Source of the DNA: Flavobacteriaceae bacterium
Lineage (GTDB): Bacteria > Bacteroidota > Bacteroidia > Flavobacteriales > Flavobacteriaceae
Assembly (NCBI GenBank): GCA_947446635.1
Contig: CANFHF010000020.1
Coordinates: 1 to 33,511 of the forward strand
DNA: 33,511 nucleotides
Reading direction: 5' to 3'
Part shown: piece after piece, positions 7,675 to 16,794 of the stretch
Layout: each line of letters opens with the position of its first letter
Position numbering within the stretch: position 1 is the first letter of the stretch
The notes under the pieces: generated by a model
Databases searched by the model: none
The model's input: the letters and a program-made list of their open reading frames with translations, nothing else
What the model was told of the DNA's origin: nothing
Translations under genes and position numbers: made by a program

Positions 7675-8991
7675 ATGTTAAAATTAATGCTATTTTATAT
7701 AAATACAATCAAAGAAAATCCACTTGTTTTACAAAGTCTAAAAACAATTATGATAAGAATTTTAGGCGTTGCCTTGCTCTTTGGTTTTACACTATATTTA
7801 ACGCATCACTACGATCCCAAAATCATAGGTCAATATGATTTTATAAGAACATTTTTATTAGTAGTTGGTGGTTTGTGTTTGTTGGGCACAGAACAATCTA
7901 TTTTATATTTTGCTGGAGTAATTAAAGGAGAAGGAAATAGTAAAGCTTTAAAAAAGATCTACTTAAAAAAAGTTACATTAGTATTTTTTACATCTTTAGT
8001 GCCTTTCATGTTCACTTTTTTAATTGGAGAGAAAAGAGTCTGTTATTTTTTCAATGACAAATCTGTTTATTTATTGATAATAAAAACTACAGCCATCTTG
8101 TTTTTTTATTGCATTACAATTCTTAATACAGAAACATTTAGAGCAGTAAATAAAGTGTACACCGCTGAATTATTTAGAAATACGTTTAAGTATTTGTCAG
8201 TAATAATAGGAGCTATTTATCTGTTTTATATTCATCATCCGGAATATTTAGTAGATACTTTTCTGATTGGATTTGTCTTTTTATCAGTTGTTTCATTTTT
8301 TATGATTCTTTTCCATTTTAAAAAGTTGGAAAATAAGAATGATTTAGAATCTATGACGGTATCTCACAAAGAAATAGTTGTCAAATCATATCCAATGGCT
8401 ATAAGCGGAATGGCTTTTTTTTTGTTGATGAGTTTTGATATAATGTTTTTAAAAAAATACTATGGTGATGAGCAAGTTGCTTACTATTCAATAGCTTTAA
8501 AGCTTATGACAATTTTGTCAATGATAATCATATCTGTAAATACAACCGCTGCTACTAAAATAGCAGAATTTTACTCAACCAACAACATAATTGGACTCCA
8601 TAAAACATTAAAAAATACGTCAAGATTAATTTTTTTACTCACCTTTCCTACAGCAATTATTATTTGTCTTTTTTCTAATTCAATACTTAATGTTTTTGGA
8701 GAAGGATATAAAGTTGCCTCAACAGTACTTATAATATTAATGTGTGGTCAAGCCTTTTGCTCTCTATTTGGGTCGGCATCAATATATTTAAATATGACAG
8801 GAAGACAAAAAACCTTTCAATACATACTCATTGTTGCAGTTGTCATTAATTTCATTTTAAATAGATTATTAATTCCAAAATATGGAATGGTTGGGGGAGC
8901 AATCTCTTTTGTAGTAAGTTTGCTTTTTTGGAACATTAGCGCTGCATTTATAGCATATAAAAAAGACAGAGTTAATATTTTACTATCATAA
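7675..8991 (+). CDS. Wzx-type polysaccharide flippase (MATE/MVF superfamily)
   Basis: The 438-residue product is almost wholly hydrophobic, with about 12 predicted membrane helices, and fits the polysaccharide-transport family that flips undecaprenyl-linked repeat units across the inner membrane. Typical features are the early segment DPKIIGQYDFIRTFLLVVGGLCLLG, the internal PMAISGMAFFLLMSFDIMFLKKYYG in the second half, and a late GMVGGAISFVVSLLFWN. It starts 92 bases after rfbD, the largest same-strand gap in this part of the locus, so an extra internal promoter is possible, but only an imperfect TGAATTTG is visible there. The next gene starts nine bases after its stop. Repeat-unit specificity cannot be read from sequence. 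Confidence 0.87.
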   Translation: MLKLMLFYINTIKENPLVLQSLKTIMIRILGVALLFGFTLYLTHHYDPKIIGQYDFIRTFLLVVGGLCLLGTEQSILYFAGVIKGEGNSKALKKIYLKKVTLVFFTSLVPFMFTFLIGEKRVCYFFNDKSVYLLIIKTTAILFFYCITILNTETFRAVNKVYTAELFRNTFKYLSVIIGAIYLFYIHHPEYLVDTFLIGFVFLSVVSFFMILFHFKKLENKNDLESMTVSHKEIVVKSYPMAISGMAFFLLMSFDIMFLKKYYGDEQVAYYSIALKLMTILSMIIISVNTTAATKIAEFYSTNNIIGLHKTLKNTSRLIFLLTFPTAIIICLFSNSILNVFGEGYKVASTVLIILMCGQAFCSLFGSASIYLNMTGRQKTFQYILIVAVVINFILNRLLIPKYGMVGGAISFVVSLLFWNISAAFIAYKKDRVNILLS

Positions 8992-8999
8992 AAAAGAAG

Positions 9000-10019
9000 A
9001 TGAGATTTAGTATAATTGTACCAGTTTATAATGTAGAAAATTATCTAGAAGAATGTTTAAATAGTATAGTTTTACAAAATTTTAATGATTATGAAGTAAT
9101 TTTGGTCGATGACGGGTCTATAGATAATTCTGCTAAAATTTGCCAAAAATATAACATCAAATATGATCAAATAAAATACATTAATAAAATCAACGGTGGG
9201 CTTTCATCTGCAAGAAATGAGGGTCTATTAAATTCAATAGGAGAATATATAATTTTTATAGATAGTGATGATTTTTGGAAAGGCAAAAACATTCTATTTG
9301 ATTTAAATGAAATTATAAAAAATGAATATCCAGATGTAATTTTACATGAAGAAACAAGATATTTTTCGGAAAATGATTTTTTTTATGAAAACAACATCCA
9401 AAAAATCCGAAAAAAATCTAATAACTTTCAGAAAGATTGCTTGGAGTTAATATATAATGAAGTATATGTAGCTAGTGCATGGGATAAAATAGTTAAAAGA
9501 GAAATATTAATAAATAACAATTTGTTTTTCCCATTAAATAGAAAATCTGAAGATATTGAATGGTGTGCTAAGCTTTTAGTCTACATTAATAAATATTCAT
9601 TATTTAAATATTCATTTTATTATTATAGACAATCTAACATTAATTCAATTACTAACAATATTGACGACAGACACATTATAGATGTATTTCAAATGATAAA
9701 AATCAGTCTTGAAACAGCAAATAAAAGCTCTAGTTTAACACAAAAAGTAATAGAAAACTTTTTAACAATTCATTATGTGGTTTTAATAATGAATTTTTAT
9801 AAAATTTCAGAAGAGGATAGAAAAAAGATTAAAAAGGAGATGTTCGAATTGAACTTTTTATTAAAAGAAAAAGCAAATTATAGGGTAGATAAAATCATTA
9901 AAATAGTTAAAACAACTAATTTTAGTATGACAATCATCATTCTAAACCTTTATAGAGTTATTAATAATTATCTAAAAAGAAAAAACTTTTTGAGAAAAAT
10001 AATTAGAATAAATAAATGA
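9000..10019 (+). CDS. Glycosyltransferase family 2
   Basis: A GT-A-fold enzyme that should add one sugar to the lipid-linked repeat unit on the cytoplasmic face. The 339-residue product opens with FSIIVPVYNVENYLEECL, has the nucleotide-binding LVDDGS (35-40), NGGLSSARNEG (65-75) and the metal-binding IDSDDFW (87-93). The C-terminal part is Lys/Ile/Asn rich. Sampled lines of this gene are only 13-23% G+C, well below the housekeeping genes, which suggests transfer. The last four bases overlap the next gene (ATGA), so the two are coupled. Donor and acceptor sugars are unknown. Confidence 0.9.
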   Translation: MRFSIIVPVYNVENYLEECLNSIVLQNFNDYEVILVDDGSIDNSAKICQKYNIKYDQIKYINKINGGLSSARNEGLLNSIGEYIIFIDSDDFWKGKNILFDLNEIIKNEYPDVILHEETRYFSENDFFYENNIQKIRKKSNNFQKDCLELIYNEVYVASAWDKIVKREILINNNLFFPLNRKSEDIEWCAKLLVYINKYSLFKYSFYYYRQSNINSITNNIDDRHIIDVFQMIKISLETANKSSSLTQKVIENFLTIHYVVLIMNFYKISEEDRKKIKKEMFELNFLLKEKANYRVDKIIKIVKTTNFSMTIIILNLYRVINNYLKRKNFLRKIIRINK

Positions 10020-11086
10020 AAAGAATAAAAAAAAATTTAGCTGTTTTTTTATTTTTATTTATTGTTAATTTAATAGTATCAATAGCAGCCTATTTTATTT
10101 TGCCGGATAGATTTTTTAGTGATACCAAAATTATTGTTTATGATATTGGTCATGAAATAGGGTATTTAGGCAGTTATCCACTTTCAATACTTTTTTATAA
10201 GGTAACATTACTTAAATTTCTGCCTTTTCCTATTGTAGCTTTAATTCAATATCCTATTTTAATTTATATATTATATAAAATAGGAATCCCTAAAAACTTT
10301 CATAAGCTAACCGTAAAAAACAGTATCGTTTACATCGCTTTTTTTATGCTAGCCATATTTGTGTCGATGCCTTCTAAAGAGTTCATCACTTTTTTATATA
10401 TTTCAATGATACCTTTTATTTTTAACAACCCTAAACGCTCAGATAAAAATAAAATATTTTCAGCTCTTTTTTTAATAGCCCTGTTTGGTATTTTTAGAAT
10501 ATATTATGCTTTAATACCAATAATAGCAATTGGAATTTATTTGATTTCATTTATAAATTTTAAAAACAAAGCGCTAACCTCCATCTTTTATGGAATTTTA
10601 ATTATTGTTTTTATTTCGTTAACCCATGGTGTTTTAAAAGGACACTATTTATCGGAAAGCACCCGGGAATCCTTAAATAAGGAGAGGAAGCACGCAAAAG
10701 ACGCAAACTCTATGATTATATCTCCAGTTAAAACGGATACTTGGTATGGAGAAACAATAAGTATATTTAATGGTTTTATAGCAGTGAACGTTCCAGTTTT
10801 TGAAGGAATAAAGCATTTTCTGTCTCCACAGATTGTAGCTTTTATAGTTTGGCAATTATTATTGTTGTACATACTTTTGGTGCGATATTCGAGATGTTTG
10901 AAGGATAGAGAAAAATACAAATTTGAGTTATGGACAATCATAATTTTATTTTCTTATTATATAGTACAAGGATTGTTTGAGCCCGATTTAGGCACGGCAA
11001 CACGTCATAAAATGGGGGTTTTTCCATTAGTTTATTTTATTTTTTATTATGAATATTTCAGAAAAGACATATACCAAAACAATTAA
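10016..11086 (+). CDS. Polytopic membrane protein, candidate Wzy-type polymerase
   Basis: The 356-residue product has about nine or ten predicted membrane helices, starting with residues 7-29. A central segment IFVSMPSKEFITFLYISMIPFIF and a large extracytoplasmic loop (about 205-245, containing KERKHAKDANSMIISPVKTDTWYG) resemble the layout of EpsG- or Wzy-like proteins, whose sequences are weakly conserved. I do not recognise a definite family. It overlaps the upstream GT2 by four bases and the downstream polytopic protein by 38 bases, a tightly packed unit. Either this gene or the next is the likely repeat-unit polymerase; the other might be a ligase or acceptor-specific protein. Confidence 0.6.
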   Translation: MKRIKKNLAVFLFLFIVNLIVSIAAYFILPDRFFSDTKIIVYDIGHEIGYLGSYPLSILFYKVTLLKFLPFPIVALIQYPILIYILYKIGIPKNFHKLTVKNSIVYIAFFMLAIFVSMPSKEFITFLYISMIPFIFNNPKRSDKNKIFSALFLIALFGIFRIYYALIPIIAIGIYLISFINFKNKALTSIFYGILIIVFISLTHGVLKGHYLSESTRESLNKERKHAKDANSMIISPVKTDTWYGETISIFNGFIAVNVPVFEGIKHFLSPQIVAFIVWQLLLLYILLVRYSRCLKDREKYKFELWTIIILFSYYIVQGLFEPDLGTATRHKMGVFPLVYFIFYYEYFRKDIYQNN

Positions 11087-12344
11087 TTTTTTTTTAATTA
11101 TCATCGCTTTCATGATGATTTTCAGGAAACCATGTACTTGGTTCATAATTTCGTTTGTATTATTTAATCTAGCCTTTTTAAAAAAATTAAAATATTCTAA
11201 GGGTTCAATAGTATTAGGACTTATTGTCGCTTCTCCTTTTTTACTGGAAATATTCTTTTTTTGGAATAATGATTCGTATTTTTTTGGAATAAAATCTTTA
11301 GAAAAAAGCATCTCATTATTGATTTTCCCATTATTTATACTCGGGAACTACCAAAGGATTGATTTTAATAAAATCCTTCATATTTATTGTAAAATAACCA
11401 CATTTTTTGCTCTTTTATTGTTTTTCCGTTTTCTGATAATCTATCCAGAATTAATTAATAAATACCTAAAAGGAATTGATTTATGGGAAATGGGCTATAG
11501 GTTTACAGATAGTTTTGGCATCCACGCTCCAGCACTCAATATGCATTTAGCTTTTGTAAGCATTATTAACTTATATTTTGTATTTCATTCTTTTCAAAAT
11601 AAAAAGACATTTACGGTAAAGGCAATTAACTTAATCCTTTTTATTGTTTCTTTCTTCTTGATTCTTTTTGTGAACACTCGTTTGGCATTATTTGATGCTT
11701 TAATTGGGTTTTGTTTAGTGTTTTTCTATGAGGTTATAAAAAAATCCAGTTTAAAAAAAGTAATAGGAGTATTATCAATTTTGGCAATTTCATTAGGGAT
11801 AGTTTTTTATGTTTATATCCAAAGCAACCCGTATATGAAAGAAAAATATTATACGGTAACTTTTGCACATATGGACAAAGTGGGTAAGTTAGACGAAATT
11901 AAAAATCCGGAAGCAGAGGTTTATAATTCTTTTGTTACACGAGTTTCTATTTGGAAATCGGTATGGGAACTTTCCTTAAAAAACCTCCCATTTGGCGTGG
12001 GAGCAGCAGATGGGAAACCAGAATTATTTAAATATTATAGACAAACTAATCAGAAATTCCTTGCTAAATATAACTTTCCAACGCATAATCAATATCTTGA
12101 TTATTTATTAAAATTTGGAATATTTGGAGTAATTGTTGTTTTTATATACATAATAAATATAGGCTATTTGGGATTTAGCACAAAAAATGCAATTATTTTA
12201 TCGTTCTTTTTTATCTTTTTCACCTCTAATATTACGGATGATTATTTAATTCGTTTTGACGGAATTGCCTTTAGTGGTTTATGGGCGTCAATTTTCGGAA
12301 GTTATTGGCTACAACAAAAGCGATTGCCTGTAAATGTTGGTTAG
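11049..12344 (+). CDS. O-antigen ligase/polymerase family membrane protein (Wzy_C type)
   Basis: The 431-residue product has about 11 predicted membrane helices and a large periplasmic loop (about 255-345) holding the segment NFPTHNQYLDYLLKFGIFG. A histidine-asparagine pair in such a loop (THNQYL) is typical of the Wzy_C/WaaL superfamily, which polymerises O-antigen units or ligates them to lipid A core. VNTRLALFDALIG in the middle also fits. The start at ATG 11049 lies 38 bases inside the previous gene; the next in-frame ATGs (M22, M23) would remove half of the first membrane helix, so I keep 11049. Its last 36 bases overlap the end of the opposite-strand glycosyltransferase. Polymerase and ligase roles cannot be separated from sequence. 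Confidence 0.75.
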   Translation: MNISEKTYTKTINFFLIIIAFMMIFRKPCTWFIISFVLFNLAFLKKLKYSKGSIVLGLIVASPFLLEIFFFWNNDSYFFGIKSLEKSISLLIFPLFILGNYQRIDFNKILHIYCKITTFFALLLFFRFLIIYPELINKYLKGIDLWEMGYRFTDSFGIHAPALNMHLAFVSIINLYFVFHSFQNKKTFTVKAINLILFIVSFFLILFVNTRLALFDALIGFCLVFFYEVIKKSSLKKVIGVLSILAISLGIVFYVYIQSNPYMKEKYYTVTFAHMDKVGKLDEIKNPEAEVYNSFVTRVSIWKSVWELSLKNLPFGVGAADGKPELFKYYRQTNQKFLAKYNFPTHNQYLDYLLKFGIFGVIVVFIYIINIGYLGFSTKNAIILSFFFIFFTSNITDDYLIRFDGIAFSGLWASIFGSYWLQQKRLPVNVG

Positions 12345-13397
12345 GGTGTTAAAATTTTTGTCCTTATTAAATAAATGATTGCATCTAACTAAAGCCTTTT
12401 TTCCAAAAAGAATTCTAGTTTCTTCATCCTTTAAGATTTCTAAAAAAGGATCTATTTCATCAATTGTATCAAAAAGAAACCCGGTTTCATTATGAGAAAC
12501 AACATCTTTGTTACCAATAACATTAGTGGCTAAAACAGGTTTTTGTAAAGCCATAGCTTCTAAAACAGCGATAGGCAAACCTTCCCAAAGCGAAGTTTGA
12601 ATATAGATATCAATGTTATTAAGTTCTTTTAGAACTTTACTTTGCTCTAACATCCATCCAGTAATACGGATGTTGGGCGCTGTTATTTCATGATTTAATT
12701 CTCCGTCTCCAATCCACACAAAATTATAATTCGGATATTTTTTGGCGATGTTGTTAAAAAGTTTTGGGTTTTTTTGAATAGTAATTCGACCTGTAATCCC
12801 TATGGTTAAGCCGTTGTTTTTATTTTTATTATAACTTTTAACCACTTCTTTAATATCAATTCCATTTCTTACCAAACAAGAATCTCCCATTTTTATGGCT
12901 ATTTCATATTCAGTGTCTCCGCAAGCAATAGTTTTTCCACCAAAAATCAACTGAAAACTTTTTTCAATTGTCCAATAGATTTTTTTACTTAAGGTGGAGA
13001 TATCGGTTCGAAGAAAAGCATACCCATGTGGAGTATAAAACACTACTTTTTTTTTAAAAAGTAAAAAATGTGCAACTCTTCCCAAAACACTTGCTTTAGA
13101 GGAATGCAGGTGAATAATATCCGGATTTAATTTTTTAAGCTCTTTTTTTAGTTGTATAATAGATTTAAAATCTTGAATAGGAGAAAAATGCCGAACCATA
13201 TTCAATTCTACTAGTGAAACCCCTTTAGAAAACCCCTTTTTTGTTATTTCTGAGTCAATCTCTTTTCTATTTCCGCTATATATTATAGTTGTGTTTATAT
13301 CTTTAACAATTTCACTTTCTCCAAAAAAGGATGATAAATCTTTAAAATAAGTATTAACTCCACCAGCTAGCGCTTCTACAATATGAACAACTTTCAA
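12309..13397 (-). CDS. Glycosyltransferase family 4 (GT-B fold)
   Basis: The 362-residue product has the N-terminal acceptor half beginning VVHIVEALAGGVNTYFKDL, the THGYAFLRTD segment (122-132), and a C-terminal donor half with GRITIQKNP (R204, K209) and the EX7E pair E272/E280 in WEGLPIAVLEAM. These are GT4 retaining-transferase signatures. The start codon is TTG at 13397; an in-frame stop lies two codons upstream and the family opening begins exactly here. It is the only gene of the block read against the main direction apart from the CapK-like gene at the end, and it shares 36 bases tail to tail with the Wzy/WaaL-type gene. Sugar specificity is unknown. Confidence 0.9.
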   Translation of the reverse strand: MKVVHIVEALAGGVNTYFKDLSSFFGESEIVKDINTTIIYSGNRKEIDSEITKKGFSKGVSLVELNMVRHFSPIQDFKSIIQLKKELKKLNPDIIHLHSSKASVLGRVAHFLLFKKKVVFYTPHGYAFLRTDISTLSKKIYWTIEKSFQLIFGGKTIACGDTEYEIAIKMGDSCLVRNGIDIKEVVKSYNKNKNNGLTIGITGRITIQKNPKLFNNIAKKYPNYNFVWIGDGELNHEITAPNIRITGWMLEQSKVLKELNNIDIYIQTSLWEGLPIAVLEAMALQKPVLATNVIGNKDVVSHNETGFLFDTIDEIDPFLEILKDEETRILFGKKALVRCNHLFNKDKNFNTLTNIYRQSLLL

Positions 13398-13666
13398 AAT
13401 CGGTTAATTAAGTTAGGCATCATGTAAAAATATGTAAAAAAATTATTAACACATCATTTATGATTTTAAATATTTAGTCGTATTCCTTTCCCAATTCTAC
13501 TAATAAGCTTATTTTTGAGGAATCATTTTTATGAAGATAAAGAGCATTCGTATTTTTTCGGCATTATATTGTCTTTTTAAGGTAGAACGGAGGAATACAA
13601 ATATAACAATATATAGCTTTACAATTCGTTGTTGTGACACATAATCCAATATTAATAAAACTTTAC
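13398..13666. other. Divergent AT-rich intergenic region between GT4 and UXS genes
   Basis: 269 bases with no plausible gene. It must hold the promoters of both flanking genes, yet no exact TAnnTTTG is visible on either strand; TAGCTTTA at about 13613-13620 is the nearest on the plus strand. A perfect 12-base palindrome AATAAGCTTATT lies at 13502-13513. No antiterminator gene of the UpxY type is present. Confidence 0.4.
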
Positions 13667-14650
13667 ATGAAAAGAATTTTAATTACGGGAGCTGCTGGAT
13701 TTTTAGGCTCTCACCTGTGTGATCGTTTCATAGCCGAGGGCTATTTTGTAATTGGAATGGATAATCTTATCACGGGGGATTTAAAAAACATTGAACATTT
13801 GTTAAAGCTTCAAAATTTTGAATTTTACCATCATGACATAACAAAATTTGTACATGTTCCAGGAGAAATAGACTATATACTTCATTTTGCCTCACCAGCA
13901 AGTCCTATAGATTATCTTAAAATTCCCATTCAAACTTTGAAAGTAGGCTCCTTAGGCACACACAATCTTTTGGGCTTTGCTAGGGTAAAAAAGGCTAGAA
14001 TTCTCATTGCATCCACTTCGGAAGTATATGGCGATCCCTTGGTTCATCCACAAACAGAAGAATATTATGGTAATGTAAACACTATTGGCCCTAGAGGAGT
14101 TTATGATGAAGCCAAACGGTTCCAAGAATCCATTACTATGGCATATCATACTTTTCATGGGGTAGAAACCAGAATAGTAAGGATTTTTAACACTTACGGA
14201 CCTAGGATGCGATTAAATGATGGTCGTGTTATTCCAGCTTTTATTGGGCAGGCATTGCGTGGAGAAGATTTAACTATTTTTGGTGACGGAATGCAAACGC
14301 GGTCATTTTGTTATGTCGATGACCAAGTGGAGGGGATTTTTAGGTTGTTACATTCTGATTATGTATACCCTGTAAATATTGGTAATCCAGATGAAATTAC
14401 TATTAAAGATTTTGCAGATGAAATTATAAAACTAACAGGAACCAATCAAAAAGTAGTTTATCATCCATTGCCAATTAACGATCCCTTACAACGTCAACCA
14501 GACACCACTAAAGCAAAAGCAATATTGGGTTGGGAAGCCAAAGTTACAAGAGAAGAAGGCATGAAAATTACCTATGACTATTTCAAATCCTTGTCAACCG
14601 AAGAACTTTTAAAAGAAGAGCATAAAGATTTTACAGGATATATTCATTAA
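13667..14650 (+). CDS. UDP-glucuronate decarboxylase (UXS-type SDR)
   Basis: Converts UDP-glucuronate to UDP-xylose with bound NAD. I start at ATG 13667, since the Rossmann motif [13 protein letters not shown] then sits at residues 8-20; a GTG 33 bases upstream is in frame but adds residues outside the family pattern. The 327-residue product shows the UXS hallmarks [14 protein letters not shown] (117-129), [21 protein letters not shown] with catalytic Y146 and K150, [10 protein letters not shown] and [10 protein letters not shown]. These distinguish it from plain 4-epimerases. It opens the second plus-strand block and is followed one base later by the sugar-transferase gene. It implies xylose, or a UDP-xylose-derived sugar, in the product. 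Confidence 0.88.
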   Translation: MKRILITGAAGFLGSHLCDRFIAEGYFVIGMDNLITGDLKNIEHLLKLQNFEFYHHDITKFVHVPGEIDYILHFASPASPIDYLKIPIQTLKVGSLGTHNLLGFARVKKARILIASTSEVYGDPLVHPQTEEYYGNVNTIGPRGVYDEAKRFQESITMAYHTFHGVETRIVRIFNTYGPRMRLNDGRVIPAFIGQALRGEDLTIFGDGMQTRSFCYVDDQVEGIFRLLHSDYVYPVNIGNPDEITIKDFADEIIKLTGTNQKVVYHPLPINDPLQRQPDTTKAKAILGWEAKVTREEGMKITYDYFKSLSTEELLKEEHKDFTGYIH

Positions 14651-14651
14651 T

Positions 14652-16019
14652 ATGACCGCTTCTCAAATTGGAAGATATTCAAAATACATCAGACCCATAA
14701 GTGTTATATTTGACCTTTTGGTTATCGACTTATTATGCCTATTTTTTTTTAAAGAGCTTCGGTTAAATATTTTATATTATGTATTTTATCAAAACTTTGG
14801 ATGGTTTTTAACCGCCTATTTTATCCAGTTTTATGAAGTCTATCGTTTTACGACCCCAGTCGAAATTATTTCTAAATTAGTCAAACAAGGAGTCCTTTTT
14901 TTGCTAATTGTTATTTCTTTTTTCCCTTTTTCAAAACAAAGTATTTTTAGCGGTAATGCAGCAGCAATTTTTTTGTTTTTAAGTTTTGTATTAATTACTA
15001 TTTTCAAATTTTTATTGTTTTATTATTTAAAAAAGTACAGAATAGTAACGGGGAGTAATTATAGAAATGCTGTGATTATTGGACATACCCCTGAAGCTGT
15101 CCAATTAAAAGAACTTTTTGAAGTCAGAAATGACTTGGGCTATAGGTTTTTGGGCTATTTTTCTGATAAAAAATCTAATCAGAACATTAGAGGAAATCTA
15201 GCAGAATTAAAACCTTTTGTTATTGAAAACGAAGTACACGAAATTTATTGTTCTTTGAATGAAGTTTCTGATCCGCAGTTAAAAGACTTGGTTAATTTTG
15301 CAGAAGAAAATAACAAAACGATAAAGTTTATTCCTGCCGCCAAGGAAATCTTTTCGAAAAATTTAAAAATAGACTATTTCGACATTTTCCCCGTCCTTTC
15401 AATTCAAAAATCAACTCTAGATGACCCGAAGATTAAAGTTTTAAAAAGAACCTTCGATATTTTTTTTTCATGTATTGTTCTTTTGGGACTTTTGTCCTGG
15501 CTAACCCCATTGTTGGCAATACTTATTAAATTAGAATCAAAAGGACCTGTTTTTTTTAAACAAGCCAGGCCAGGTCTAGGGGAAAAAGAATTTTTTTGCT
15601 ATAAGTTTAGATCCATGCAAATCAATAAAACAACGGAAATAGAAGCTTCTAAAAACGACCCACGTGTTACGATAATGGGAAGATTTATGCGGAAAACAAG
15701 TCTTGATGAAACACCTCAGTTTTTTAATGTTTTACTAGGGGATATGTCTGTAGTGGGACCAAGACCCCATTTATGGTCACAAAACAAATCCTATGGCAAA
15801 ACCATCAAAAAATACATAGTAAGACATTATATAAAACCAGGAATTACAGGCTTAGCTCAAGTAAAAGGGTTTAGAGGTGAAATCAGATCAAATGAAGATA
15901 TGATAAATCGAATTAAATTTGATGTTTTTTATATTGAAAACTGGTCTTTTATATTAGATTTAAATATCATTATTCAAACGGTACTAAATATTTTAAAAGG
16001 AGAAGAAAAAGCATATTAG
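14652..16019 (+). CDS. Undecaprenyl-phosphate sugar phosphotransferase (WcaJ/WbaP type)
   Basis: The initiating enzyme of repeat-unit synthesis: it moves a hexose 1-phosphate from a UDP-sugar to undecaprenyl phosphate at the inner membrane. The 455-residue product has four N-terminal membrane helices (about 15-34, 48-66, 80-95, 103-126), a cytoplasmic CoA-binding-like domain (about 135-250), a membrane re-entrant helix (about 267-293) and the bacterial sugar transferase domain. Diagnostic segments are VFFKQARPGLG (300-310), YKFRSM (317-322), DETPQFFNVLLGDMSVVGPRP (352-372) and KPGITGLAQVKG. Length and layout match WcaJ-like enzymes. The sugar is probably glucose or galactose, but that is inference. 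Confidence 0.93.
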   Translation: MTASQIGRYSKYIRPISVIFDLLVIDLLCLFFFKELRLNILYYVFYQNFGWFLTAYFIQFYEVYRFTTPVEIISKLVKQGVLFLLIVISFFPFSKQSIFSGNAAAIFLFLSFVLITIFKFLLFYYLKKYRIVTGSNYRNAVIIGHTPEAVQLKELFEVRNDLGYRFLGYFSDKKSNQNIRGNLAELKPFVIENEVHEIYCSLNEVSDPQLKDLVNFAEENNKTIKFIPAAKEIFSKNLKIDYFDIFPVLSIQKSTLDDPKIKVLKRTFDIFFSCIVLLGLLSWLTPLLAILIKLESKGPVFFKQARPGLGEKEFFCYKFRSMQINKTTEIEASKNDPRVTIMGRFMRKTSLDETPQFFNVLLGDMSVVGPRPHLWSQNKSYGKTIKKYIVRHYIKPGITGLAQVKGFRGEIRSNEDMINRIKFDVFYIENWSFILDLNIIIQTVLNILKGEEKAY

Positions 16020-16020
16020 A

Positions 16021-16794
16021 ATGAAAAATCCACTAATATCTATAATAACGCCAACTTTCAACTCTGAAAAATTTATTATTGAAGCTATACAATCAGCACA
16101 AAAACAAACATATACCAATTGGGAAATGATTATTGTAGATGATTGTTCTTCAGACAAAACAGTTTCTGTTATTTCTGAAATAGCCCATCTTGACAAAAGA
16201 ATTCAACTTTTTATAATCGAAAAAAATTCGGGAGCCGGAGTTGCCCGGAATGTGGCTTTGTCTAAAACAACGGGAAGATTTATCGCCTTTTTGGATTCGG
16301 ATGATTTGTGGATGCCGACGAAACTCGAGAAGCAACTCAATTACATGTCAAAAAATAATTTGCCCTTTACTTTTTCTTTTTATGATTGTATCGATGAAGA
16401 AGGGAAACCACTGAACAGAAGAGTTGAATCCCCAAGAAATCTTTCTTACAATCAATTGTTTTACTGCAATTATATTGGTAATCTTACTGCAATTTATGAT
16501 GTGGATTACTTTGGTAAAATCCCCATTTCCCGGATACGAAAACGCCAAGATTGGTCGCTATGGCTGACGATTTTAAAAAAAATAAAAATGGCACAACCTG
16601 TTCCCGAAAGCTTGGCTTTTTATAGAGTTAGGCAAAGTTCAATTTCTGCTTCAAAGCTTGATTTATTAAAGCACAACTTCACTGTTTATAGAACGTTTCA
16701 TGGGCTGAATTTAGCGATTTCATTACTTTGTATGATTGGATTTTTATTTACCCAATTAATTATAAAACCAACGTATATCAAGAGATTAAATTAA
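16021..16794 (+). CDS. Glycosyltransferase family 2
   Basis: The 257-residue product begins LISIITPTFNSEKFIIEAI and has IVDDCSSDKT (38-47), SGAGVARNVAL (70-80) and the metal-binding FLDSDDLWMP (90-99); W184/R-rich RKRQDWSLWL marks the acceptor side. A hydrophobic stretch near the end (about 228-246) may anchor it to the membrane. It is close to WcaJ-linked second-sugar transferases in size and in position right after the initiating enzyme (one-base gap), so it may add the second sugar; this is inference. It converges with the CapK-like gene and their ends overlap by nine bases. Confidence 0.88.
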   Translation: MKNPLISIITPTFNSEKFIIEAIQSAQKQTYTNWEMIIVDDCSSDKTVSVISEIAHLDKRIQLFIIEKNSGAGVARNVALSKTTGRFIAFLDSDDLWMPTKLEKQLNYMSKNNLPFTFSFYDCIDEEGKPLNRRVESPRNLSYNQLFYCNYIGNLTAIYDVDYFGKIPISRIRKRQDWSLWLTILKKIKMAQPVPESLAFYRVRQSSISASKLDLLKHNFTVYRTFHGLNLAISLLCMIGFLFTQLIIKPTYIKRLN

